From Amycolatopsis umgeniensis (GTDB lineage Bacteria; Actinomycetota; Actinomycetes; Mycobacteriales; Pseudonocardiaceae): a stretch of 64,000 nt of DNA. Position numbers and translations under genes: made by a program. Positions 25,007 to 33,101 of the stretch are shown in pieces; positions within the stretch are counted from its first letter, which is position 1; every line of letters starts with the position of its first letter. The DNA lies in assembly GCF_014205155.1 (NCBI RefSeq), contig NZ_JACHMX010000001.1, forward strand, positions 2,604,001 to 2,668,000, given 5' to 3'. The notes under the pieces were generated by a model, which saw only the letters and a list, made by a program, of their open reading frames with translations, was not told the origin of the DNA and ran no database searches.

Positions 25007-25424
25007 AGTATGTGCGGTCGCCGCAGGACGTCGGCGTAAGTAGCGGCGAGCAACAGGACGGTCTCACCGAGTCGCAGGTCTGGAACCTGACGGGCGACGC
25101 GGATGACAAGGCCCCGGCACGCAGGACTTGTCCCGGCTACTCGGTACCCGACTGAGGCGCGACACCTGCCGCCCCGGTGATCGGCTGACCGGCAGTCCAT
25201 GCAGATCAGCGGGTACCGCTCGAATGGCGACGACCAAACGCGCCGCTTGTGCTTCACAGGGCAGGTAGACCACTGACCGCAGAGCGGTTGGATCCGACCG
25301 CGTTTCGCCCCTGATCGCCGTGCTCGTGGTGGTGTAATCCAGCGAGGGCAACGCCAACGTGGCCTCGGAACCCTGTGGCACCTTGTGCCGGCATCGGCCT
25401 GAGAGCGGTCCACCGGACATCGAC

Positions 25425-25603
25425 GTCACCTACTCCAACGCCGCCATCGGTTTCGACCCGGCACAATGGAGCAAACTGCACTCCACCGCCATGGTCCTCG
25501 ACCCGACATCGCCCGCGCCGAACTCGGTGTCGAGCCCGACAACCTCGACAAAGCCCTTCAGAACGTCAGCCCGAAATCACCATCCACTCCAGAGCCGTCC
25601 TGA
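25425..25603 (+). pseudogene. C-terminal remnant of a second epimerase/dehydratase gene
   Basis: Encodes IGFDPAQWSKLHSTAMVLDP, matching LGFHPTQWSNLHATAMILDP of the gene at 7967-8941. A 1-base deletion then occurs (CCGACATC for CCGGACATC, about 25505). In the shifted frame the match continues DIARAELGVEPDNLDKALQ to a TGA at 25601-25603. The upstream part is missing. The rest of 25007-25657 holds no gene I can support. Confidence 0.75.
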
Positions 25604-25657
25604 CCCGACCCGGCTCACGGTCCGCCGTTCCGGCACTGCACCGGTCAGTTTTCGACT

Positions 25658-26851
25658 TCAGCGGCCTTCCAACAGGTTCAAAGCCCGTTCGATCGGCACC
25701 AGTTTGGGGTTGCCCTCTCCGAACGTCTCGATCGCTTGACTGCGCAGCTCGGTCAGGATGAGGGCCGCGGCCGCGCCGTCACCGCTGTCGTGCTCGAAGG
25801 TGGCCTGCCGGATGGCCTCCACGATGTCGGCTTCGGTGAGAAAGTCGCGCCGCTCTCGAGCGCGGAATGGGCGCACGGAGGTCGAACGGTGACCGGCGGC
25901 CGCTTCCGGTGGGTGGACGGCATCCGGAGTGCGGTACGGGATCGTCACGTCGGGCAGGGACACCGGGTTGGGTTCAAGTGCGCCGACCGTCGGCAAATGA
26001 GGACGCAGTACCTCAAGCACCGCCTCGATCCCGGGCCGGTCTTCCATCTTCTTCTCCAGCAGGGCCAGGGTCAGGTCCGCCAGGCCCGGATCGACGTCGG
26101 CGACGAAGCGTGACGGCGGTGCTGGGCTGTCCTCCAGGTGCTGCTTTTCGAGCGTCTTCCTGCCGTCCACGACGAACGGAGGCCGCCCTGTCAGCAGGTG
26201 GTAGAACACGCAACCCAGGCTGTAGAGATCCGATTGTTCGACCGGCTCGGCTCCCAGGAAGCGTTCCGGCGCCGAATAGTCGTCGGTCCCGACGAAGTTC
26301 CTCGTGTACCTCGACGTGTCCTTGTTCAAGGGCAGCGCGATCCCGAAGTCGATCACGTAGACGACGCCGTTTTCACCGACCAAGAGGTTGTCGGGTTTCA
26401 GGTCGCGGTGGACGATTCCAGTCGAGTGACAAGCGGCGAGTGTCTTCGCGACAGACGAGCCGATCGCGGCGAACTCCGCGAGCCGGGGCACCGTGTTCTG
26501 GCGATACTTGGTCAGCTTGTCCCCATGGATGTAGGTCATTGCCAGGTACGGAACAGAACCATACTCGCCCCGATCGATCACCGCCGGGATGTTGAAGTGC
26601 TCAAGCTCGTTCAAGAGCCTGCCTTCTCTGTCAAATCGGCCCATGATTCGCCGTCGAGCTTCGAAATCCAAATCAACCGTTGCCGGCACTTGCGGAATCT
26701 TGACAATTACCTGCTTGCGCGTTTCCAGGTCGAGCGCACGATACGCAACACCCATCCCCCCGGCGCCCTTCTGTTCGACCACCTGGAAACGCTGCCCGAG
26801 CACCACGCCGCCCATAAGGCTCGCCCCAGGATTGTCAGCCATACTCGTCAT
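25658..26851 (-). CDS. Hanks-type serine/threonine protein kinase, cytosolic
   Basis: 397 residues. The Gly loop is GAGGMG (29-34), the ATP lysine K51 is in VIVKIP, the catalytic loop is HRDLKPDN (148-155), DFG is at 168-170 and APE at 194-196. The kinase core ends near residue 290. A Pro-rich linker and a helical tail (FLTEADIVEAIRQATFEHD) follow. There is no transmembrane segment or PASTA repeat, unlike PknB, so it is a soluble kinase. It is divergent from the pPIWI_RE operon with 115 bp between starts. This suggests shared control or a regulatory role in that system, which is inference. Confidence 0.92.
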   Translation of the reverse strand: MTSMADNPGASLMGGVVLGQRFQVVEQKGAGGMGVAYRALDLETRKQVIVKIPQVPATVDLDFEARRRIMGRFDREGRLLNELEHFNIPAVIDRGEYGSVPYLAMTYIHGDKLTKYRQNTVPRLAEFAAIGSSVAKTLAACHSTGIVHRDLKPDNLLVGENGVVYVIDFGIALPLNKDTSRYTRNFVGTDDYSAPERFLGAEPVEQSDLYSLGCVFYHLLTGRPPFVVDGRKTLEKQHLEDSPAPPSRFVADVDPGLADLTLALLEKKMEDRPGIEAVLEVLRPHLPTVGALEPNPVSLPDVTIPYRTPDAVHPPEAAAGHRSTSVRPFRARERRDFLTEADIVEAIRQATFEHDSGDGAAAALILTELRSQAIETFGEGNPKLVPIERALNLLEGR

Positions 26852-26966
26852 GCGCGGAAGGCTACTCGGACAGGGTTATCGCCCCCTGCGCGACCGTCCC
26901 GAATTCCCGGCAATTAAGATTCTTGCGGAGCCGAAGAGGTGCGGAACCGGATAAGAACGGGACGGC

Positions 26967-28529
26967 GTGACAAATTCTGGACAGATTGTGCGGGTCGGTG
27001 CGTCCGACACCGGCTCGGCGGGTTGCCCTCGCGCGCTGGCGCACAAAGCCCGGCGCCGCGCGGAGATCCGGAGGTCGACTTGGACCGACTTCACTTTGGG
27101 CCCGCTCATGGCCGCGGCGGACCTCTCCGAATTCAGCGGCCGGGACGACGCTGCAGTGATCGACGAGCTGGCGCGGACTCGGGGGACGTTCGGGACCGAC
27201 CGCCCACCGGCTCATCCAGGACTGGTGGCTTGGTCGATCGAGGCGTTCCGCAACTACCGCGCGGCATGGCAGGCGCATCAGGACGCCATGCACACGCCGT
27301 GCCCGATCCCGGTGCGATTCCCGTGGACTATCTCCCATCGCCGGGATCCGGTGGACGAACGTGGAGTGCAACGGTACGAGCAGACTTGCTGGGGACGCCG
27401 ATATCGATCCGAGGACGACTCGATCCGGGAAATGTGGCTGATGGGCCTGACCGCTCCGGCGGAACGGCCCGAGATCGTCACCACCGCGGCAGCCAACGTG
27501 GCCACGTTCGGCGGGGGGACCGCCCCGGATCGAGTGCGCGTCGTCCTGTTCGGCGCCAGGTCACCTGTCGCGATGCCGGTTCTCGAGTGGACCTCCGCTC
27601 AAGTCCGTCAACAGGCACAGGATCTCATCGCGCCGAGACTCCTCGAGATCGTCGACGGCACTGCGAGGCGAGCGGGCCGCAACTGCGCCGAATGCCCCGA
27701 CACACCCGACTGTGCCGCTCTGCCGTCGGCGGAACTCCTGCCGAAAGTTCCTCCCGTGCCTGGCCCGCGGCGGACACTGTCGGTCACTGATCTGCGTTAC
27801 CACCAGGGCTGCCCGGCGCGCTACCACCTGCAAAGGCAGCTGAAACTCCGCGACACCGCCCTTGTCGAAGGCCAGCCGATCCAAATCGGTCGCGCGGTCG
27901 ACGCCACCTTGCGAATACGGCACACCGGCCACCCCAGCCGATGTACGCCCGGCGACCCGGCGGGCGAAGAGGTCGCCGCGCTCCCGGAAGACAGCCGGCG
28001 AACCGCGGTGGAGATGCTGGCTCAGCACGCGGCGTTGTGTCCCTTCCCCGATGTCGAAGAAGTCCGTGACGAGCAGGACCGGTTCGTGGTCGCCCATGAC
28101 AAGAGCCTGGATGTGGTCTTCGGCGGCACGCCGGATCTCCTGTACCGGCGAGCCGGCGGGTGGGTGTGGAGGGAGACGAAAACGTCACGCCGCAGGCTGA
28201 GGCGCGACCAGCCTTTGCTGCGCCAGGTCCCCCAGCTGGCACTGGCGATCCTGATCCTGTCCGCCGGGGCACCGGAACGTTCTTCGGGCGGATCCCGGGT
28301 CGAACTGGAACACCTGCGATCCGACGGGTGCGCTCTCGAAGAGCTGGACCCCGCCAGCCCGGCCCTCGTGGCGGAAGCCCGGGAAGTCGTCGGAGAGCTG
28401 GTGAGGCCGTTGCTTGGCGACACCATGTACGCCCCGAACCCCGGCGACGGCTGTGCGGGTTGCGAGGTCCGCCGGTGGTGCGCGCCGGGTGTCGCGTATC
28501 TGACCACGGGTGGGCGAGCCAAGCCGTGA
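26967..28529 (+). CDS. PD-(D/E)XK nuclease family protein, Cas4/AddB-like FeS type, with duplicated halves
   Basis: 520 residues from GTG 26967. The C-terminal half has the Cas4/RecB-like layout: first Cys in QGCPARYHLQ, then GTPDLL and WVWRETKTS (D...E-x-K), and C496-x2-C499-x5-C505 in CAGCEVRRWC. The N-terminal half repeats the pattern in degenerate form: AGCPRALAHKA early, and NCAECPDTPDC (C-x2-C-x5-C) near residue 235. This indicates an internal duplication with one weakened catalytic centre. Such proteins process DNA ends or single strands. It is the first gene of a four-gene overlapping operon with the helicase and the pPIWI_RE protein; its TGA overlaps the next start (GTGA). Confidence 0.8.
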   Translation: MTNSGQIVRVGASDTGSAGCPRALAHKARRRAEIRRSTWTDFTLGPLMAAADLSEFSGRDDAAVIDELARTRGTFGTDRPPAHPGLVAWSIEAFRNYRAAWQAHQDAMHTPCPIPVRFPWTISHRRDPVDERGVQRYEQTCWGRRYRSEDDSIREMWLMGLTAPAERPEIVTTAAANVATFGGGTAPDRVRVVLFGARSPVAMPVLEWTSAQVRQQAQDLIAPRLLEIVDGTARRAGRNCAECPDTPDCAALPSAELLPKVPPVPGPRRTLSVTDLRYHQGCPARYHLQRQLKLRDTALVEGQPIQIGRAVDATLRIRHTGHPSRCTPGDPAGEEVAALPEDSRRTAVEMLAQHAALCPFPDVEEVRDEQDRFVVAHDKSLDVVFGGTPDLLYRRAGGWVWRETKTSRRRLRRDQPLLRQVPQLALAILILSAGAPERSSGGSRVELEHLRSDGCALEELDPASPALVAEAREVVGELVRPLLGDTMYAPNPGDGCAGCEVRRWCAPGVAYLTTGGRAKP

Positions 28530-29611
28530 CCACTCTCGGAAAGGAGGAGCAGCTGCTCGGCACGGTCGCCTCAGCCCTCGTGACCCTGGACGAGCTGCGC
28601 GATCTGACCGCCTTCCGGATGCCGTATCCGGCGAAGGTCCAAAGCGCCTTGGACCGGCTGGCCCTGCATTGCCTGCGCCGGGGCGCTCGCCCACCGTCCT
28701 CGGCGCCGGGGCTGGTCCGCTGGGGTTACCAACGCCCGCTGGGATCCTGGCCCTTAGTGCTCCCCACGGATGTCTATCCCGACGACGGCTTTCTGGTCGA
28801 CAAACTTTCAGGCGCGCCGACCGCGCTGTGCCACGAGATCGCTCTCTGCGCGGAGGCGGCCAATCCGTTCCTGGAGGTGTCGCGCCAGGTCGCGGAGATG
28901 GCGGCGTTCGCGGCGGAACGCGGGCGGACGTCGGCGTACGGCGCCACGCGGAACGTGCTGGCGGCGCACCCGGTCCTCACGGAGGAGCGGCTCAGCAGCA
29001 TGGTATTCAAACCCGGGGTCCGCGTTCTCGACGAGTACCTTGGCAAGTTCTACGTCAAGATCGGACCTGGTTTCGCCATCGACGGGAGGATCCACGCCTG
29101 CGACGGCTGTGGTGGCCTCCTGCTGCCCGCCGGCGAGGAAGGCTGGTGGTGCGAGCGGGAGGAATGCGCGGCCGAGGGCCTCGTGACTCCCGGTGAGTAT
29201 TGGGACTACGAAGTTCGGATCCGCGTTCAGGGGGATCGCCGGCACCGGCAGTTCGTTTCCGATCCCGGCAAGGCAGTCCTGCGTCTCGGCGACAAAATAG
29301 CCCGGGCCGGGGTCCGGGTCGAATACTGGCCACTGACCGGTACCGGCGATCTGCGGGTGACCGTGCCCGGCGGGGAAGCCCGGACCGTGCGGATCGTCGA
29401 TTGGCACAGCCCGGCACTACTCGGCCGGGCGATCGCGGCATCGGTCGCGGGCACCGGCGCCGACATCGCGTACTGGGTCGTCGCCCAGTATCGGATCGAC
29501 GCCGATCCCGGCTACCAGCGGATCGCGACAGAACACGCGAAGTCGTCCCGGATCTTCTCCGAGGACCAGTTCGCCGACATGCTCCGGCAGGAGGCGAGCA
29601 GTCATGCGTAG
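28526..29611 (+). CDS. pPIWI_RE-associated protein with zinc ribbon and REase-like C-terminus
   Basis: 361 residues from GTG 28526, coupled to the gene before it. The N-terminal 190 residues are helical. A zinc ribbon follows (CDGCGG...WWCEREEC). The C-terminal domain reads VRVEYWPLTGTGDLRVTV, then VRIVDWHSPALLGRAIA. This matches the REase domain that accompanies pPIWI_RE proteins (WPxxDxxDL, then D-x-K-D), except that the position expected to hold the catalytic Lys appears as Trp/His. It may be a structural or inactivated nuclease. Its 3' end overlaps the helicase start by 8 bases. Confidence 0.7.
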   Translation: MTTLGKEEQLLGTVASALVTLDELRDLTAFRMPYPAKVQSALDRLALHCLRRGARPPSSAPGLVRWGYQRPLGSWPLVLPTDVYPDDGFLVDKLSGAPTALCHEIALCAEAANPFLEVSRQVAEMAAFAAERGRTSAYGATRNVLAAHPVLTEERLSSMVFKPGVRVLDEYLGKFYVKIGPGFAIDGRIHACDGCGGLLLPAGEEGWWCEREECAAEGLVTPGEYWDYEVRIRVQGDRRHRQFVSDPGKAVLRLGDKIARAGVRVEYWPLTGTGDLRVTVPGGEARTVRIVDWHSPALLGRAIAASVAGTGADIAYWVVAQYRIDADPGYQRIATEHAKSSRIFSEDQFADMLRQEASSHA

Positions 29612-32600
29612 CAAGAAGTGGTACGCCGAGCTCACCGAAGAGCTCAGACAGACCACCTTGGAGCTGCCCCTGGAAGTGCTCTGCCCGGTCGAACTGGGCC
29701 TGACCCTGTTGTCGCGCCTCGACAAAGCGCAGCCTCCGACCTCGGTCTGGCCACTCCTCGGTGGTTACCCGTTCGCCAAGGAGAGCGGGTTGGCGGACGA
29801 CCCGGCGCAAGCCTGGATGATCACCTGCGTGCGGCACCGCCTCTGGCCGCTGCGCAGACCAGAGTCCTGGCTCGAAGCCCTGCGTGACTACCAGGGGGTG
29901 GACTCCGATCTGCGCGCGTTCCGGATTGCGGAGGATTTCAGCTTCTTCGAATGGACCGGGACGACCACCCTGACCACACGCTTCCCGGTGTACGAACAGG
30001 CCCTGAGCACCCTTCCGGACTACGTCGACAGCAGGCCCGCTCCGGCGAAAGCGGGCAGATACTTCTACTACGACCGCGATGAACGCGTCGAGGTGGAGAT
30101 CCCGGCCGACGTCGCGGACCGCGCACGCGACGTGCCGGGGCACGACCTCATGTCCCACACGGTGACGAACGGAGAGCCCCTCGACATAACCTGGGCGGCG
30201 CTCGGCGAGACCGCCCGATGGATGGACACGCGCGCCCACGAGGACGAGCGAGCGAACTGGCAGGCCAGTATCGAATCGACGCGACTGCTCGTCCGTGACA
30301 TTCACGGACACGATTTCGTCGAAGGCGACAGACTGCGGTTCGACGGGCTCCTCCACGCGGTCGGGGTGGTCGGGGTCGGGAAGAGCACCCTCATGAAGGT
30401 GCTCGCGGTCTGGGCGGTGAGACAGGACAAGCCACTGCGGATCACGCTCGTGGTCGGCGACGTCGCGGAACAGCTCGCCACGACCAGAGAACTGCGAAGC
30501 TTCTTGGACGTCGGGAAGGTGGTGCCGATCATCGGTTCCTCCAACCGCGAGCAGCACGTCGAAGGACTGCATCGACGGCTCGCCTCGAACGGCCATGTGC
30601 GGTTCGCCGGGCACCACGAGGATGAGGGGTTCGCCGACCTTGGCACGGCTTGCCCCCTCGATGCGCTTCGGGCGGCGGAAACGCCGGTGCGTTCGGTCGA
30701 CGCGCCGTGCACACGGCTCTACGCCGTGGACAGCCAGGTCACCGACCGGAAGCGCCCGAGCCCATCGAGCTGTCCTCTGTGGCACGAATGCCCGCGGCAC
30801 GTGAACGCCCGCGACCAGGTCGGCGCACGGGTGTGGGTCGCCAACATGGCGTCGCTCGTGGCCAGCCCGCTCCAGACCCACGTGGGCGGAGTACGCCTGC
30901 GCCAGCTCGAACTGGCCTGTCTGCGCAGCGACCTCGTCGTCATCGACGAAGCGGACCGGGTGATGATGAACCTCGACATGGTGTTCGCGCCGACCGCCAC
31001 ACTCGTCTCCCGCGAACCTCATTCGTGGCTGGACACCTTGTACAGGCACAACATCCTCGAACTTTCGCGGGCCGGGCGCCTCCAGTTGTCCGACCGTTAC
31101 GTGCGGAACTGGGAGGTCGCGCTCTCCGTCGTTTCCGGTGCCACGAACCAGCTCTACTCGATGCTGATCGCGGATCAAAGCCTGCGGGATTGGGTGGGAA
31201 TCGAGTACTTCAACTCCTGGACGTTGCAGGGAAAACTCCTGAAAGAGCTGTACCGACCCGGAACCGCCGGGACCGATGACGAGGAAGACGAGGAAATCCC
31301 GGCGGCCGAACCAGGGGTCTCCCGCGCCGAGGCCGCGAAAGTGTTCGACCAGTTCCGCGACGACCCGTTGGGCGACAACGGCCCCTACGAAACTCTCGCC
31401 GACCGGTTGGCCGCGACGACGCAAGACCTGCTGCACACCCTGAACCGCAAGGCCGTCGCTCATCGGCTGGCCGCGGTGATCGGTGAGCTCCTAGTGCTCG
31501 GCACGCCGGAAAAACCGGGTCACGTGGCCGAAACCGACCCTCAGGTACGCAAGCTGGAGTTCGTCCTGCTGCTATCGGCGTTGCACCACCGGCTGGACCG
31601 CCTGACGCACCTCTGGCCACTCGTCGAAGACGCGATGCGACTGGACGCCAAGGACAACGAGCTGATCCGCCGCCCACCGATGGACTACCTGCCGCTCGTA
31701 CCCGAGTCGCCGATGGGCAACGTGCTGGGTTTCCAGTACGTCGTCGACGATGGTGACGGCCACCGCGACGGGGTGACCGGGACGCTGCGTTTCTTCCGGT
31801 GTACTGGTGTCGGGCGGGAACTGCTGCTTTCCCTGCCGTCTCTCGGCGTGGACACCACCACCGGCCGCGGCGGGCCGCATGTACTGCTGCTTTCGGGAAC
31901 CAGCTGGGCCGGGACGTCCACCCGCGCGCATGTGGTCGCACCGGTCAGCGCGGTCCTGCGGCCCTCACACGAAGCCGAGGAGCGTGTGAAGGAAACCGTT
32001 TTCAAGATGCGGTTCTTCCACGACGCCGACGGGAACCCCATCAGCCTGTCGGGGCGGCCGCCCAGGATCAGGTCGTCACTGCTGCGCTCGCTCGTCGACA
32101 AGCTCGGCAAGCCCGGCCCGAGTGGCATTTCGCCGCTGGAAGAGGAGATCCGGGCTGTCGGGAATCCGAACCGGCAGCGTGCGCTGCTCCTCGTCGGGAA
32201 CTACCAGGAAGCCCGCGACGTGGCGGATCAACTGGACGCGATGCCCGGGTGGCACGGTCACGTCAAGGCGCTCGTCCGGGACAACGCCGATCTTGACGAC
32301 GCGGTCGCCGACGGGACCGACGACCTCGACCGCGCCGGGGTCATCCGTCGCGGGAACGCGGGTCTCTTCGCCACCGACGCCATGGCCCGGGTGCTCGTCG
32401 CACCGATGCTTGCCATCGAGCGCGGGTACAACATCTTGAACCGGGACAACGACGCCGCGCTCGGGGTGGCCCTACTGCTCACCCGGCCTCATCCGGTGCC
32501 GACCGACATCGGGCTCTCCGTGCTCGCTATCAACGACTGGGAGAGCCGCTACACGCGAGGCCTGCCCACGGCCGAGGACACCGATCCGGCTTCCTTCGCC

Positions 32601-33101
32601 GCCCTCGTGGCATCCCACGACACGCTCGACTCCGCCGGCCGGGCGTTCCGCGCCCTGGCTCGCAGCAAGTGGGGCCGGCTTCTGATCCGCAAGTACGCGT
32701 ATTCCGTGCTGAGCAAAGACGAACAGCGCTCGTTCGCCTGGGACCAGCTGGTCGTGCTTTGGCAGGTGATCGGCAGGCTCGTCCGGGGTGGAGTCGCTGC
32801 CCGGGTTGTCTTCGTCGACGCGAAGTTCGAACTCGCGATCGCCGAAGCACGGTCGCCGAACGCGCAGAAGCACGCTCGGCGACGGCGGCGCGACCACTCC
32901 CGGTCAAGCCTGCTCCACGGCATCCGGGACGCCCTGCGCCCGTACTTCGAACCTCGCCCGGACGACGACCCGGTCGCTCCGGCGGACATGCGGCTCGCCG
33001 AGCTCCTGTACAAGCCCGTCTACCTGGCGCTCTGCCGGATGCTCGACGAGGTCGAACCCGTCGACCTGGACGGCCCAGACCTTCTCTCCAGGAGGACATG
33101 A
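29604..33101 (+). CDS. DinG/XPD-type FeS helicase of the pPIWI_RE system
   Basis: 1165 residues. Walker A is GVVGVGKST (254-262) and Walker B is LVVIDEAD (DEAD at 448-451). Between them lie four cysteines at 350, 369, 390 and 396 (TACPLDALR, APCTRLY, SSCPLWHEC), which fits the FeS domain of XPD/DinG helicases. Later motifs include VLLLSGTSWAG, ALLLVGNYQEARDVAD and WQVIGRLVRGG (motif VI). It should translocate 5'-3' on single-stranded DNA. It is far longer than DinG, with a 250-residue N-terminal extension. It overlaps the pPIWI_RE gene by 4 bases. Confidence 0.85.
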   Translation: MRSKKWYAELTEELRQTTLELPLEVLCPVELGLTLLSRLDKAQPPTSVWPLLGGYPFAKESGLADDPAQAWMITCVRHRLWPLRRPESWLEALRDYQGVDSDLRAFRIAEDFSFFEWTGTTTLTTRFPVYEQALSTLPDYVDSRPAPAKAGRYFYYDRDERVEVEIPADVADRARDVPGHDLMSHTVTNGEPLDITWAALGETARWMDTRAHEDERANWQASIESTRLLVRDIHGHDFVEGDRLRFDGLLHAVGVVGVGKSTLMKVLAVWAVRQDKPLRITLVVGDVAEQLATTRELRSFLDVGKVVPIIGSSNREQHVEGLHRRLASNGHVRFAGHHEDEGFADLGTACPLDALRAAETPVRSVDAPCTRLYAVDSQVTDRKRPSPSSCPLWHECPRHVNARDQVGARVWVANMASLVASPLQTHVGGVRLRQLELACLRSDLVVIDEADRVMMNLDMVFAPTATLVSREPHSWLDTLYRHNILELSRAGRLQLSDRYVRNWEVALSVVSGATNQLYSMLIADQSLRDWVGIEYFNSWTLQGKLLKELYRPGTAGTDDEEDEEIPAAEPGVSRAEAAKVFDQFRDDPLGDNGPYETLADRLAATTQDLLHTLNRKAVAHRLAAVIGELLVLGTPEKPGHVAETDPQVRKLEFVLLLSALHHRLDRLTHLWPLVEDAMRLDAKDNELIRRPPMDYLPLVPESPMGNVLGFQYVVDDGDGHRDGVTGTLRFFRCTGVGRELLLSLPSLGVDTTTGRGGPHVLLLSGTSWAGTSTRAHVVAPVSAVLRPSHEAEERVKETVFKMRFFHDADGNPISLSGRPPRIRSSLLRSLVDKLGKPGPSGISPLEEEIRAVGNPNRQRALLLVGNYQEARDVADQLDAMPGWHGHVKALVRDNADLDDAVADGTDDLDRAGVIRRGNAGLFATDAMARVLVAPMLAIERGYNILNRDNDAALGVALLLTRPHPVPTDIGLSVLAINDWESRYTRGLPTAEDTDPASFAALVASHDTLDSAGRAFRALARSKWGRLLIRKYAYSVLSKDEQRSFAWDQLVVLWQVIGRLVRGGVAARVVFVDAKFELAIAEARSPNAQKHARRRRRDHSRSSLLHGIRDALRPYFEPRPDDDPVAPADMRLAELLYKPVYLALCRMLDEVEPVDLDGPDLLSRRT

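Noticed and set aside
24970..25413. 147-residue minus-strand frame after att copy 4
   Set aside because: It contains a stretch that looks coding (VARQVPDLRLGETVLLLAAT) but has no ribosome site and no recognisable family, and it overlaps the terminator hairpin and a competing frame. Kept as undecided, not called.
29055..31463. 802-residue open frame on the minus strand
   Set aside because: It lies antisense to the zinc-ribbon and helicase genes, which have clear motifs and overlapping starts. The antisense product shows no family features; long shadow frames are common at this GC content.
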